Assembly: GCF_009834025.1 (NCBI RefSeq)
Contig: NZ_CP047156.1
Coordinates: 310,001 to 374,000, forward strand
Length of the DNA stretch: 64,000 bases
Direction of reading: 5' to 3'
From: Epidermidibacterium keratini
GTDB taxonomy: Bacteria > Actinomycetota > Actinomycetes > Mycobacteriales > Antricoccaceae
Shown here: positions 8,503 to 18,794 of the stretch, one piece after another
How positions within the stretch are numbered: position 1 is the stretch's first letter
Layout: every line of letters starts with the position of its first letter
The notes under the pieces: model-generated
Told to the model about the DNA's origin: nothing
The model's database searches: none
The model's input: only the letters and a program-made list of their open reading frames with translations
Translations under genes and position numbers: made by a program

Positions 8503-9525
8503 CTAGTCGCCGGCCTTATCGGTCGTGCGGGTGGTGTCGTTGTCGGTTTCTCTCGGATCGCGCGATTTATCTCTCGGATCGCGCGATTTATCGCTCGGAT
8601 CGGCGGGATTATCGCTCGGATCGGCGGAATTAACGCTCGGATCGGCGGGGGTGGTGGCGGCGTCGCGGGCGAGGCGCTCGTCGGTGTACGGCGAGGCTTC
8701 GCGCCCGCCCTTGACCACGATCAGGTACGCCACAGCGGCAAGCCCCACCAGCAGCGAGGTCCAGACGTTGACGCGCTGGCCGAGGATCAGCTCGGCCTCG
8801 TCGCTGCGCATCTGCTCGATAAAGAAGCGGCCCAGGCAGTAGAGCGCGACGTACGCCGCGAAGAGCCGCCCGCGACCCATGCGGTACTTGCGATCCAGCC
8901 ACAGCAAGGTGAGCCCGACCAGCACGTTCCACACCAGCTCATAGAGGAACGTCGGCTGGAAGGTCCCGACGAGCACCGGCTGCCCATCGGCCCCGGTGAC
9001 GGCCCGCCCGTCAGCACCCATCTCGTAGATCTTCAGCCCGAGGAACGAGTTGTCCGGGCCGCCGTACAGCTCGTTGTTAAACCAGTTGCCCAGGCGCCCA
9101 ATGGCCTGGGCGAAGATCAGCCCGGGAGCGAGAGCGTCGGCGATCGAGCTCATCCGCAGGCCCATGCGCCGCGCGCCGATCCACGCGCCTACGGCACCGA
9201 ACGCGATCGCACCCCAGATGCCGAGCCCGCCCTCCCAGATGTAGAGGGCCCGGATCGGGTCGCCGTTTTCGCCGAAGTACGCCGCCGGTGAGGAGATGAC
9301 GTGATAGATCCGCCCGCCGATGATGCCAAACGGCACCGCCCACACGGCGAGATCCATGATTTCCTCGGACTTTCCGCCGCGCGCGACCCAGCGCTTCGTG
9401 CTGAGCCAGATCGCCACCACGATTCCGGCCAGGATGCACAACGCGTAGGCGCGGATCGTCAGCCCGAAGATGCTGAACTGGTTGACGGTGGGGCTGGGCA
9501 GATACGCCAAGGTCGTGCTCATCAT
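8503..9525 (-). CDS. lgt: Prolipoprotein diacylglyceryl transferase
   Basis: This integral membrane enzyme moves diacylglycerol from phosphatidylglycerol to the lipobox cysteine of prelipoproteins, the first lipoprotein maturation step. Its signature GRLGNWFNNELYG starts at residue 143, with RIYHVI and WEGGLGIWGA upstream; the core has about seven membrane helices. Beyond residue 280 there is a long hydrophilic tail made of imperfect seven-residue repeats (NPADPSD, KSRDPRD), coded by a 21-bp tandem repeat. The length of 340 is therefore longer than the usual 260-300. Two ATGs (9525, 9522) are both possible starts. It follows trpA by 11 nt, as in other actinobacteria. The livK and other lipoproteins are its kind of substrate. 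Confidence 0.95.
   Translation of the reverse strand: MMSTTLAYLPSPTVNQFSIFGLTIRAYALCILAGIVVAIWLSTKRWVARGGKSEEIMDLAVWAVPFGIIGGRIYHVISSPAAYFGENGDPIRALYIWEGGLGIWGAIAFGAVGAWIGARRMGLRMSSIADALAPGLIFAQAIGRLGNWFNNELYGGPDNSFLGLKIYEMGADGRAVTGADGQPVLVGTFQPTFLYELVWNVLVGLTLLWLDRKYRMGRGRLFAAYVALYCLGRFFIEQMRSDEAELILGQRVNVWTSLLVGLAAVAYLIVVKGGREASPYTDERLARDAATTPADPSVNSADPSDNPADPSDKSRDPRDKSRDPRETDNDTTRTTDKAGD
8549..8653. repeat. Five 21-bp tandem repeats inside the 3' end of lgt
   Basis: Units run 8549-8569, 8570-8590, 8591-8611, 8612-8632 and 8633-8653. The first two are identical and later ones drift at a few bases. Because 21 is a multiple of three, they encode repeated Asp-Pro-Ser-Asp or Asp-Pro-Arg-Asp units in the Lgt tail without shifting frame. 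Confidence 0.85.
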
Positions 9526-9536
9526 TGCTGGCCCGT

Positions 9537-10319
9537 CTATCTCGTGCGCGTGGTCGCGTCTCGAAGGTCCTGCGCGAGCTGGCGTGCCTGGTCGGTGCCC
9601 TGCTCAAGTGCCGAGACGAACGCCGACCCGACGATGACCGCGTCGGCGTACCCGCCGACCTCGCGGACGTGCTCAGGCGTGCGTACGCCGAGCCCGACGC
9701 CGACCGGCAGGTCGGTGAACTCGCGGGTGCGCTCGACCAGCTGCGGGGCAAGGTCGCCGATCTGCTCACGTACGCCGGTCACGCCCATCGTCGACGCGGC
9801 GTAGACGAACCCGGAGCAGTGCTCAGTCGTCAGCGCTAGCCGCTCCGGGGTCGAAGACGGAGCGACCAAGAAGATCCGGTCGAGCCCGAACTGCTCGCTC
9901 GCGGCGAGCCAGTCGCCGGCCTCGTCGACGATCAGGTCGGGAGTGATCATCCCGCGGCCTCCGGCAGCAGCAAGGTCGCGGCAGAACCGCTCGACGCCGT
10001 ACCGGTAGACCGGCGCCCAGTAGGTCATCACGACGGGTACGCCGCCTGCCGATGCGGCCGACTCGACGATCCGCATCAGGTCGGTGATGCGCGTGCCGTC
10101 CTCCAGCGCGCGCGTGGCGGCGGCCTGGATCGTCGGCCCGTCCATCACCGGGTCGGAGTAGGGCATCCCGATCTCCAGGATGTCGCAGCCGCCGTCGATC
10201 AGCGCGCGGAAACCGTCCGCGGACTCCGCGCGCGAGGGAAACCCCGCGGGAAGGTAGCCGACCAGCGCCGCGCGGCCCTCGTCGCGGGTCCCGGCAAAGA
10301 CGTCACTGAGACTGCTCAT
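9537..10319 (-). CDS. trpA: Tryptophan synthase alpha subunit
   Basis: TrpA cleaves indole-3-glycerol phosphate to indole and glyceraldehyde 3-phosphate; indole passes through a tunnel to TrpB. The catalytic acids fall exactly at Glu49 (DILEIGMPYSDP) and Asp60 (PVMDGPTIQ), and the phosphate-binding loop GVGLGVRTPEH is present near residue 210. The length of 260 is normal. It lies 64 nt after trpB and just before lgt in the leftward trp operon. Confidence 0.97.
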   Translation of the reverse strand: MSSLSDVFAGTRDEGRAALVGYLPAGFPSRAESADGFRALIDGGCDILEIGMPYSDPVMDGPTIQAAATRALEDGTRITDLMRIVESAASAGGVPVVMTYWAPVYRYGVERFCRDLAAAGGRGMITPDLIVDEAGDWLAASEQFGLDRIFLVAPSSTPERLALTTEHCSGFVYAASTMGVTGVREQIGDLAPQLVERTREFTDLPVGVGLGVRTPEHVREVGGYADAVIVGSAFVSALEQGTDQARQLAQDLRDATTRTR

Positions 10320-10383
10320 GCCAGCTCCACCTCCACGCGGCCCCTCGTCCGACCGGCATGCGTCACGACTTCAAGATGGTCGC

Positions 10384-11603
<1,220 letters not shown>

Positions 11604-11607
<4 letters not shown>

Positions 11608-12413
11608 CGGCAGGTTCCCGGCGTCGCCGGGTGGTCGCCGGCCGTCGCGAGCGCGTTGACGGCGGCACGGGGGTCACCGGAGGTCACCAGTCCTTCGCCG
11701 ACGAGTACGGCGTCAGCTCCGGCAGCGGCGTACGCGATGAGGTCGCGCGGGCCGCGGACTCCGGACTCAGCGATCTTGACGACGTTGCTGGGCAGCCCCG
11801 GCGCGACGCGCTCGAACGTGCCGCGGTCGACCTCGAGGGTCTTCAGGTTGCGCGCGTTGACGCCGATGACGGACGCCCCGGCCTGCAGCGCGCGGTCGGC
11901 CTCCTGCTCGTCGTGGACCTCCACGAGCGCGGTCATGCCGAGCGACTCGATCCGCTCGCGCAGCCCGACGAGCACGTCCTGGTCGAGCGCGGCGACGATC
12001 AACAGCACCAGGTCGGCGCCGTACGCGCGCGCCTCGTGCACCTGGTAGGACGAGACGACAAAGTCCTTGCGCAGCACCGGAATCGACACGGCCTTGCGGA
12101 CGGCGGCGAGGTCGTCGAGGCTGCCGCCGAACCGGCGTTCCTCGGTGAGCACGGAGATGGTGCGCGCTCCCCCGGCTTCGTATTGCGAGGCAAGCCAAGC
12201 CGGGTCGGCGATATCGGCGAGCGCGCCCTTGGACGGGCTGGAGCGCTTGACCTCGGCGATCACCGCGACTCCGGGCCGGCTGAGTGCGCCGTACGCGTCG
12301 AGCGCTGGCGGCACGGCCTTGACTCGGCTCTTGAGCTCGTCGAGCGACACGGCGTCCTGACGACGAGCGACGTCTTGCTCGACGCCCCCGATGATCTCGT
12401 CAAGTACGTTCAC
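11604..12413 (-). CDS. trpC: Indole-3-glycerol phosphate synthase
   Basis: This TIM-barrel enzyme closes the ring of carboxyphenylamino-deoxyribulose phosphate to give indole-3-glycerol phosphate. Visible motifs are [11 protein letters not shown] (catalytic Lys), [25 protein letters not shown] (second catalytic Lys), [13 protein letters not shown] and IAESGVRGP. The start is GTG 12413 with AGAGGGAG about 9 nt upstream. No fused TrpF domain is present; in this group PriA supplies that step. Its promoter must lie in the divergent 162-nt gap shared with the rightward Nudix gene, so trpCBA is no longer continuous with trpE. Confidence 0.96.
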
Positions 12414-12575
12414 GCGCGTGGACTCCCTCTAGCTGCGGTGACGCGACGCCTGAGCTGCTTGGTCCAGTGCGACGCTGTGGCTTTCAACCCTAACGACGTC
12501 CCTCCCGCGCGCTTCACGCACCCTGATGTGTAGGACTCTGGTAGACAGATGCCATTACCGGCGAGGGAGGCGTGC

Positions 12576-13460
12576 ATGGACTGGTCGCAGTTGGCACAGA
12601 CCTCTGGAGACGTGTCGATGCGGCTCGTCCGCGATAGCGCGCCGGCGACGGTCGAACTGCTCGACCACGGGACGCTCGCGCTTCGGGTCGAGGTCGACGT
12701 ACAGCCGGGAAACATCGCCCACCTGCAGTGGATCGCCGAGCCAGACGCCTCGGTCAACTCGGCTGCTCATGCGATGCGCGCGCTAGTGCGCCGGCTGTTT
12801 GCCGAGTTCGCGGTGAGCCGGGTTCAGATGGTGGTGCCGGCCGATGACCGCCGCCAGGTGCAGATCGCGATGCGATCCGGGCTGCGGCGCGAGGCGATCC
12901 TGCGAGGCGGGTTGTTCGATGGCGCATCGCCAGTCGACGCCGAGCTGTTTGCCAGCCTCAGCGGCGATCCCGCGCCCGAGTCGGCCGGCGGCTACACCTA
13001 CATGCTCGACTCGATCATGGCGCAGAAGCGACTCATCTCGCACGTGGTGATGACCGACCCGCAGGGCCGGGTGTTGCTGTGCCAGACGACGTTCAAGAAG
13101 GACTGGGAGCTGCCCGGCGGCATCGTCGAAGACGGCGAACGACCCCGAGTTGCCGCGGAGCGCGAGGTCGAGGAAGAGATCGGGCTGCAGATCGAGATCG
13201 GCCGGCTGCTTGCCGTCGACTGGCTGCCGCCCTACCTCGGCTGGAGCGATGCGATCGAGCTGCTCTATGACGGCGGCGAGTACGACGCCGAACTCACCTC
13301 GCGGTTGGAAGTCGACCCGCGCGAGATCGTGCGCGCCGAGTGGTTCACCGTCGATGAGATCGCCGACGTGGTGTCACCGCTGAATGCCCGACGGCTGCCG
13401 CTGCTGCTCCCGCAGAAGCCCGAACACACCTTGCACCTGGAGTCCGGCGAACTCGCCTAA
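12576..13460 (+). CDS. Fusion protein: GNAT-like domain plus Nudix hydrolase
   Basis: The C-terminal half (about residues 140-290) is a Nudix hydrolase with a complete Nudix box: GIVEDGE, seven residues, then REVEEEIGL. Such enzymes cleave a nucleoside diphosphate linked to another group. The N-terminal half (about 1-130) looks like a degenerate GNAT acetyltransferase fold (WIAEPDASVNSAAHAMRALVRR, then VQIAMRSGLRREAILRGG) without a clear acetyl-CoA loop. ATG 12576 is chosen because GAGGGAGG sits 5 nt upstream; an ATG at 12549 lacks one. It is the only rightward gene in the his-trp block and separates trpC from the trpE side. The substrate is unknown. Confidence 0.82.
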   Translation: MDWSQLAQTSGDVSMRLVRDSAPATVELLDHGTLALRVEVDVQPGNIAHLQWIAEPDASVNSAAHAMRALVRRLFAEFAVSRVQMVVPADDRRQVQIAMRSGLRREAILRGGLFDGASPVDAELFASLSGDPAPESAGGYTYMLDSIMAQKRLISHVVMTDPQGRVLLCQTTFKKDWELPGGIVEDGERPRVAAEREVEEEIGLQIEIGRLLAVDWLPPYLGWSDAIELLYDGGEYDAELTSRLEVDPREIVRAEWFTVDEIADVVSPLNARRLPLLLPQKPEHTLHLESGELA

Positions 13461-13465
13461 CCGCC

Positions 13466-14116
13466 CTACTCAGTGGGGTCTTCGCCGCGGTCGAGGGCGT
13501 TCCAGCGGTCGCGCTCGGCGGTATGCCCACCACCCTCGCGCGTCGCCGCAGCGTCGGGTCGCTCGTACTTTGCACCCATAGCTGGGATGCGCGAGCCCAC
13601 GACCAGCAACGCAAGACTCGCAAGGACGGCCAGTGCAATGCCCGCGAACCCGGCGACGATGGCCAGGCTCGATACCTGCGGAGCGGCTTGCTCGGTCAGC
13701 GACTCGCTCAGCTGCTCGGCGGCCTGGACTCGCTCGGCTTGCGACGCGGTGAGCGCCTGGACGGCGAGGTAGCCGGTGACGACGGCGGCGGCGAGTACGA
13801 CGACCGCCACCAGGCGCCGACCCCACGTCCGCGTCGCGAGCAGCGCGACGACCGCAGCGAGGCTCAGCACCCCAAGAGCGGTCAGCATCGGGACGAGTGT
13901 GCCGCCGTTCAGCACCTTCACCACGTCTGGCAGCGGATCACCGCGGCTGACCGTGACCCGCTGCCACGGCTGGCTTGCGGCATAGAGCAGACCACCGCCA
14001 GCGAGCACATACATCGCGACGAGCGCGCCCAGCAGTCGACGGCCCGTGGAATCGGCAGCTCGCTCGTCGTCGACAGTGTCGTCGGTGTCGGGTGTCGCCT
14101 CGGAATCGTCAGCCAT
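13466..14116 (-). CDS. Trp-operon-associated transmembrane protein
   Basis: A 216-residue membrane protein of the family regularly encoded between trpE and trpC in actinobacteria (Trp biosynthesis-associated membrane protein). It has an acidic N-terminus and four helices: roughly residues 28-47, 75-95, 100-122 and 150-172. The conserved extracytoplasmic stretch after helix 1 contains SQPWQRVTV. A role in tryptophan or precursor transport has been suggested from gene order only. Its start overlaps the trpE stop by 8 nt, so translation is coupled. It is convergent with the Nudix gene, with only 5 nt between the stops. Confidence 0.85.
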   Translation of the reverse strand: MADDSEATPDTDDTVDDERAADSTGRRLLGALVAMYVLAGGGLLYAASQPWQRVTVSRGDPLPDVVKVLNGGTLVPMLTALGVLSLAAVVALLATRTWGRRLVAVVVLAAAVVTGYLAVQALTASQAERVQAAEQLSESLTEQAAPQVSSLAIVAGFAGIALAVLASLALLVVGSRIPAMGAKYERPDAAATREGGGHTAERDRWNALDRGEDPTE

Positions 14117-15644
14117 CTGCGTTTTCCTCCAGACGCCCGACGGGACGCAGGCGCTGCGCTGTCTGCACCGCAGTCAGCGCCGCCTTGGCCTTGTTTTGCG
14201 TCTCCAACTCTTCCAGGTGCGGCTGCGAGTCGGCAACGACCCCGCCGGCGGACTGGACGTACGCCGTACCGTCCTTCATCAGCGCCGTACGGATACAGAT
14301 CGCCATGTCGAGATCGCCTGCGGCCGAGAGATAGCCGACGGCTCCGCCATAGATGCCGCGGCGTACTGGCTCGAGCTCGTCGATCACTTGCATTGCACGG
14401 ACTTTTGGCGCTCCGGTGAGCGTTCCGGCCGGGAAGCACGACAGCAGTACGTCGAACGCGTCCTTGTCATCAGCGACCGTGCCGGTGACCGTGGAGACGA
14501 TATGCCACACATGGCTGTACTTTTCGACCGCACCAAGCTCGGTCACCCGCACCGTGCCGGGCGCGCAGACGCGACCCAGATCATTGCGAGCCAGGTCGAC
14601 GAGCATGACGTGCTCGGCGCGTTCCTTCGGGTCCGAGACCAGCTCGTCGGCAAGAGCCTGGTCGCGCTCTGGCGTATCGCCGCGCTTGCGCGTGCCGGCG
14701 ATCGGGTGCAACACCGCCTCGCCGTCTTCGACCGTCACGAGCGCTTCGGGGCTGCACCCGACGATGTCGAAGCCGTCGACGCGCAGCAGATACATGTACG
14801 GCGAGGGGTTCAGCAACCGCAAAATGCGGTAGACGTCGAGCGCCTCCGCGTCGGTGTCGACGGCGAACCGCTGCGAGATCTGCACCTGGAAGACGTCACC
14901 ATCGCGCACGTGCTCCAGCGCGCGTTCAACGGCGGGGCGGTAGTCGCCCTCGGGCGTGCGCGAGCGCACCGGCCGGTCCGGCTCGTCGGATTCTTCCTGC
15001 ACCAGGGTCGGCAGCGGCCCGGCGAGGTCAGCGGTCATCGAGTCGAGCCGGCGAAGCGCATCGTCGTACGCCGCGTCGATCTGCTCGGCGCTCATGTTTG
15101 CGTCGACGAACTCGGTCGCCACGAGCATCACGGTGCCGTCGTGATGGTCGACGACGGCGAGGTCGCTGACCAGCAACATCGACAGCATCGGGATCTGCAG
15201 GTCGTCGTCGGCGCGATCGCCCACGGGTTCGAGCAAGGTCGCGACGTCGTAGCCCAGGTAGCCGACGAGCCCGCCGGCAAGCGCGGGCAGGCCGGGGTCG
15301 CGTGGGCTGCGGATCGCCCGCCACGACTGCGCGAGAACGTCGAGTACGTCGCCTTCGGTCGGCACCCCGGTGGGCGGCGTACCGCTCCACTTCGCGCGGC
15401 CGCCGGACTCGGTCAGGGTGGCGCTCGCGCGGACTCCGACGAAGGAGTATCGCGACCACGAGTGCCCGCGTTCGGCCGATTCCAGCAGGAACGTGCCGAC
15501 TCCTCCGGCGAGCTTGCGGTAGACGCCGACCGGAGTCTCGCCGTCGGCGAGCAGCGTGCGTGTCACCGGGATGACGCGGTGGGTCTGCACGCGGGCCGCG
15601 AACTGCTCGCGGCTCGGGCTGACAGCGCCGATCGGCGCACTCAT
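14109..15644 (-). CDS. trpE: Anthranilate synthase component I
   Basis: TrpE makes anthranilate from chorismate and ammonia, the committed step to tryptophan. The chorismate-binding core is intact: [10 protein letters not shown]-type [69 protein letters not shown] and [11 protein letters not shown]. The feedback-site LLES segment near residue 47 is present, so Trp inhibition is likely. ATG 15644 overlaps the hisI stop by 4 nt and gives 511 residues; a longer frame to 15701 would lie inside hisI. The glutaminase partner TrpG and TrpD are not in this window. Confidence 0.96.
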   Translation of the reverse strand: MSAPIGAVSPSREQFAARVQTHRVIPVTRTLLADGETPVGVYRKLAGGVGTFLLESAERGHSWSRYSFVGVRASATLTESGGRAKWSGTPPTGVPTEGDVLDVLAQSWRAIRSPRDPGLPALAGGLVGYLGYDVATLLEPVGDRADDDLQIPMLSMLLVSDLAVVDHHDGTVMLVATEFVDANMSAEQIDAAYDDALRRLDSMTADLAGPLPTLVQEESDEPDRPVRSRTPEGDYRPAVERALEHVRDGDVFQVQISQRFAVDTDAEALDVYRILRLLNPSPYMYLLRVDGFDIVGCSPEALVTVEDGEAVLHPIAGTRKRGDTPERDQALADELVSDPKERAEHVMLVDLARNDLGRVCAPGTVRVTELGAVEKYSHVWHIVSTVTGTVADDKDAFDVLLSCFPAGTLTGAPKVRAMQVIDELEPVRRGIYGGAVGYLSAAGDLDMAICIRTALMKDGTAYVQSAGGVVADSQPHLEELETQNKAKAALTAVQTAQRLRPVGRLEENADG

Positions 15645-16015
15645 GCGGTGACCGGCAGCGGGCCGCCGGCGATGAAGCACGTCGCGGCTCCGGTGTGGCA
15701 CGCCGGGCCGTGTTGGTCGACCTGCACGAGCAGCGCGTCACCGTCGCAGTCGATGGAGACCGCCTTCACGTCTTGCACGTTGCCGGAGGTCTCGCCCTTT
15801 ACCCAGTACTCGCCACGGCTGCGCGACCAGTACGTCGCCCGCCCGCTGGTCAGCGTGCGATGCAGTGCTTCGTCGTCCATCCAGCCCACCATCAGGACTT
15901 CTTTGGTGTCGTACTGCTGGATGACCGCGGCGACGAGACCGTCGTCGTCGCGCTTGAGCTGCGCCGCGATCTCAGGTGCGAGAGCGCTGTCGGCGGGGGC
16001 GATACGTGCTGACAT
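15641..16015 (-). CDS. hisI: Phosphoribosyl-AMP cyclohydrolase
   Basis: HisI opens the adenine ring of phosphoribosyl-AMP in the third step of histidine synthesis. The zinc and magnesium site motifs [21 protein letters not shown] (Asp cluster, Cys, His and Cys) and the preceding [17 protein letters not shown] are fully conserved. At 124 residues it is the stand-alone form without HisE, as in most actinobacteria. ATG 16015 is used because GAGGAG precedes it by 10 nt; in-frame ATGs at 16033 and 16024 are less well placed. It overlaps trpE by 4 nt, joining the his and trp genes in one transcript. Confidence 0.95.
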   Translation of the reverse strand: MSARIAPADSALAPEIAAQLKRDDDGLVAAVIQQYDTKEVLMVGWMDDEALHRTLTSGRATYWSRSRGEYWVKGETSGNVQDVKAVSIDCDGDALLVQVDQHGPACHTGAATCFIAGGPLPVTA

Positions 16016-16081
16016 GCCGTTCATTCTCCTCATTGTCCCAGCCCCCTCGTCGGCGCGGGCCGGGCGCTCGGTGAGTCCTCA

Positions 16082-16128
16082 CACGCGTCGGCGGCCGGGA
16101 CCGTCGTGGTCCCGGCCGCCGCCGTGTG
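16082..16128 (-). terminator. Long GC hairpin downstream of the low-complexity membrane gene
   Basis: A 13-bp perfect core (16090-16102 with 16108-16120, loop GTCGT) extends outward with a few mismatches to 16082-16128. It follows the stop of the leftward gene at 16142 and lies before hisI, so hisI-trpE probably starts from its own promoter after this stop. There is no T-run. Confidence 0.72.
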
Positions 16129-16141
16129 GAGCAGGTGGTCG

Positions 16142-16927
16142 CTAGCCGTTGTAGCCGGCGGCCTCGGCGGCGCGCTTACGCGCCAGCCAGTTCTCGACGT
16201 CGCCGTTCTTGGCGAAGAAGGCCAGCATGCCCGCGAGCAGCAGGCTGATGATCAACGCGACAAGAACCGTCGCGATGCCTTCGCCTTCTGAGATCGTCAG
16301 GATGCCCACCAACCAGACGATCTGCGCGACGATGTAGATGATGCAGGAGATCACGATCAGCTTGTTGTTCTTGCCCGACAGGATCTGGATGGCCCCGACG
16401 AACACCAGCACCGATGAGACGACCCAGCCGACAGCGGCGATGAATGACATCACCAGGAACGCATCGCCGTCCCCGCTGATTCCGAACGCGCCCGACTCGG
16501 AGCCTGCCGTAAGCACCACCAGCAGGTAGGCAGAGGAGAAGAAGCCAAGCGCACCGAAGATGATGCCGATGACGCCCGCGGCGGTCGCCATCCCCGGGCG
16601 GCTCATCGTCTGCTGGCCGCCGAACCCGCCGGCGTACTGCGGCATGCCCTGCCCGTAACCCTGCTGCCCGTATCCCTGCTGTCCATAACCCTGTTGGCCG
16701 TACTGCTGGCCGTAACCCTGCTGTCCATAGCCCTGTTGGCCGTACTGCTGCGTTCCGTACTGCTGCGTGCCGTACTGGTCGCCATAGCCGGACTGGGCTG
16801 GCTGTGAGCCACTCTGCGGGTAGCTCTGTGAGCCGGACTGCGGGTACGACGACTGCGAGCCGGTGTTCGGCTGGTAGGAGTTCGGATCCTGCCCGTAAGG
16901 CTGAGATCCGGTATTCGGGTTGGTCAT
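16142..16927 (-). CDS. Four-helix membrane protein with Gln/Tyr/Gly-rich N-terminus
   Basis: The first 105 or so residues are low-complexity, first Ser/Gln/Pro/Tyr (YPQSGSQ repeats), then a run of QYGQQGYGQ units, which looks prion-like or phase-separating. The C-terminal part carries four membrane helices (about residues 113-135, 155-178, 188-208 and 215-237) and ends in a basic tail [14 protein letters not shown]. The motif [14 protein letters not shown] and the WLA-type tail resemble the four membrane genes that follow upstream, so I treat it as a divergent member of the same set. No enzyme motif is visible and the function is unknown. ATG 16927 is preceded by AAAGGAAC. Confidence 0.75.
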   Translation of the reverse strand: MTNPNTGSQPYGQDPNSYQPNTGSQSSYPQSGSQSYPQSGSQPAQSGYGDQYGTQQYGTQQYGQQGYGQQGYGQQYGQQGYGQQGYGQQGYGQGMPQYAGGFGGQQTMSRPGMATAAGVIGIIFGALGFFSSAYLLVVLTAGSESGAFGISGDGDAFLVMSFIAAVGWVVSSVLVFVGAIQILSGKNNKLIVISCIIYIVAQIVWLVGILTISEGEGIATVLVALIISLLLAGMLAFFAKNGDVENWLARKRAAEAAGYNG

Positions 16928-17011
16928 AGTTGTTCCTTTGTCAGATGTCAGGGTGTTCGTAATGGCGACGTGAAGTATGTGGCGGGTGTGCGGGTGCGCA
17001 CAGGATACCTA

Positions 17012-17659
17012 TCAGAGGCCTCCCGCTGCGCGCCATGCGGCGCGTTTTGCCAGCCATTCGCCGATCTCGCGGCTCAGGCTACACAGCACAGTAGCGACCG
17101 GAACGATGCTGGCAAGGATCCCGAGCGCGCCGTACACCGCGGCAGCATCCGCCTGATCTTCGGCGTGCAGGACACCCGAGATGGACTGGAGCCAAATCGC
17201 GGCGAGCGCGGCAGCACATCCGATCCGCAGAGCAGCCACTCCGCCGGTGCCACTCAACAAGCGAATCGAGCCGCTGATTGCGCTGATCGCTGCGCCGAGA
17301 CAAAGCAGTGCAAAAAGCCAGCCTCGTGGGGTTATCTGGCCACCTGCGCCGAGGGTAACCGGCATGTAGAACGTCGCGAGCGCAAACAAGGCGCTCACGG
17401 CCCCGACCACGATTCCGCCGCACGCGGATGCTGTCGCGATGGGCAATGTCGGCGGTGGCGCATACCGGAGGTCATGCTCGTGCGGCCGCTCATAGTTAGG
17501 AACTGGGAACCCGAAGCGTGAGGGCATCTGCTGACGCGAGACAGGTCGCGAGTCCCATGAAGCCGACGGTGGGCTCGGCGGCGGAGCGACCGGCTGCGGG
17601 CGCCGCTGCTTGCGCGGGCTCGACGACTGCATCAGCAGCGACAGATCGGTGAAGTCCAC
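17012..17659 (-). CDS. Paralogous four-helix membrane protein A
   Basis: A 215-residue protein with a cytoplasmic Pro/Arg/Ser-rich N-terminus (about 1-70) and four helices (about 75-97, 110-128, 141-160 and 173-193). Its core SGSIRLLSGTGGVAALRIGC, continuing ALAAIWL, and its tail SLSREIGEWLAKRAA are shared with the genes at 17772, 18254 and 18795. The start is GTG 17659 behind AAGGAGG. No known family is recognised and no catalytic residues stand out. The base composition is visibly less GC-rich than the his genes around it, which fits an accessory or late-acquired set. Confidence 0.75.
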   Translation of the reverse strand: MDFTDLSLLMQSSSPRKQRRPQPVAPPPSPPSASWDSRPVSRQQMPSRFGFPVPNYERPHEHDLRYAPPPTLPIATASACGGIVVGAVSALFALATFYMPVTLGAGGQITPRGWLFALLCLGAAISAISGSIRLLSGTGGVAALRIGCAAALAAIWLQSISGVLHAEDQADAAAVYGALGILASIVPVATVLCSLSREIGEWLAKRAAWRAAGGL

Positions 17660-17771
17660 CGGGCCTCCTTCTCGGCACCTGCGGTATGGGCGGTATTACG
17701 ACCAAACGCCCCCTTGACAGGTTCCACGCCTGCCCCATTCCGGGCCGTGTCGCGCGATTTCGGCGGGCGCC

Positions 17772-18257
17772 CTAGCCCAACCTCTGGGGGCTCGCCGGCC
17801 GGGCGGAGTGAGCCGCGAGCCATCGCGCCGTCTCGCGGTTGAAGCTATGAAACACGATCAACAGCAGGAAGACGCTCGCGAGCACGTTGGACACGTCTGC
17901 GACGCGGGCGTCTAACGGGTCGGTTAGCGCTGAGAATGCGGCCGCGACCCAGATCGCGGCGAGCGCCGTCAAGGCTCCAAGCCGCAAGGCTTCCAGACCT
18001 CCGGCGCCTTTCACGAGGCGAATCGCGCCACTAAGCGAGGCGATTGCGGCACCCAGGCACAGCGCGCCAACGACGAGGACGACCGGCCATTCGCGTCCGA
18101 CCTCGGTATAGAGCGGCATCAAGACGAGCCATCCGACGGCACCGAGCGCCGCGAGGCCGCCCACGACAACGCCGGCGATCGCCGTACCGGTAGTGATTTG
18201 CGGACGGCGCGATCCTTCGCGTCGGTCCGGTGACATCTGCTCGCGGCTGCGATTCAT
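17772..18257 (-). CDS. Paralogous four-helix membrane protein B
   Basis: The ATG at 18257 overlaps the stop of the gene upstream (ATGA), giving 161 residues; the open frame continues upstream into that gene but has no reason to be used. A short charged N-terminus (MNRSREQMSPDRREG) precedes four helices. The shared core reads SGAIRLVKGAGGLEALRLGA followed by ALAAIWV, and the tail reads SFNRETARWLAAHSA. It is coupled to 18254-18682 and so is probably made in fixed ratio with it, perhaps as a hetero-oligomer. The function is unknown. Confidence 0.75.
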   Translation of the reverse strand: MNRSREQMSPDRREGSRRPQITTGTAIAGVVVGGLAALGAVGWLVLMPLYTEVGREWPVVLVVGALCLGAAIASLSGAIRLVKGAGGLEALRLGALTALAAIWVAAAFSALTDPLDARVADVSNVLASVFLLLIVFHSFNRETARWLAAHSARPASPQRLG

Positions 18258-18682
18258 CGGCCAGCCAGCCATCGCACGAGCTTGCGGTTTCGGCTTTGCA
18301 ACAGAACCAGTAATAGGAAGACACTCGGCAACAGCGCCGTCCAACGCAGAATCTGGCCGTCCTCGGGGTCGGCGTACGCCGAACGAGCCGCTTCGAGCCA
18401 GATCGCCGCGAGCGCCGCGATGCATCCGACTCGCAACAACGCCAGTCCGCCTTGGCCGTCAATGATCCGGAGCGAGCCGACACCGGTGGCGTACGAGGCG
18501 AAGAAGCAAAGCGGTGCGAATATCCACGGAAACAGACCGAGTCCGGGAATCTCGAGGACGACTGACGCGAGCAGTGTGAGTATCCCGACCAACGCGCTGA
18601 CCGCAGCGACGATGAAGCCAGCACCGGCGACCCAGAGGGCGCTGTCAGGTCGCTTCGGCGGTGGGAAGGCACACGTGCCCAT
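18254..18682 (-). CDS. Paralogous four-helix membrane protein C
   Basis: The shortest member, 142 residues, almost all membrane: a brief N-terminus, helices at about 15-40, 50-68, 82-100 and 110-130, then a basic end RNRKLVRWLAGR. The core VGSLRIIDGQGGLALLRVGC followed by ALAAIWLE matches its neighbours. ATG 18682 has GGAGG at 6 nt. Its stop overlaps the start of member B. No polar cluster suggests a channel or an enzyme. Confidence 0.75.
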   Translation of the reverse strand: MGTCAFPPPKRPDSALWVAGAGFIVAAVSALVGILTLLASVVLEIPGLGLFPWIFAPLCFFASYATGVGSLRIIDGQGGLALLRVGCIAALAAIWLEAARSAYADPEDGQILRWTALLPSVFLLLVLLQSRNRKLVRWLAGR

Positions 18683-18794
18683 GAGAGTCCTCCAATACGC
18701 GGTGCTGATTCACACGCCACGGGTCGGACCGACGCGGACTGCGTGCGGGTTCCGTAGGACCATCGGCTGGTAGTCCCCGCTCGATTCGGGTGCG

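Noticed and set aside
8549-8653. Possible CRISPR array
   Set aside because: The repeats are directly adjacent, 21 bp, without spacers, and code in frame for the Lgt tail. No cas genes are near.
14046-16145. A 700-codon open frame antisense to trpE and hisI
   Set aside because: It crosses trpE, hisI and a terminator hairpin; no domain is seen.
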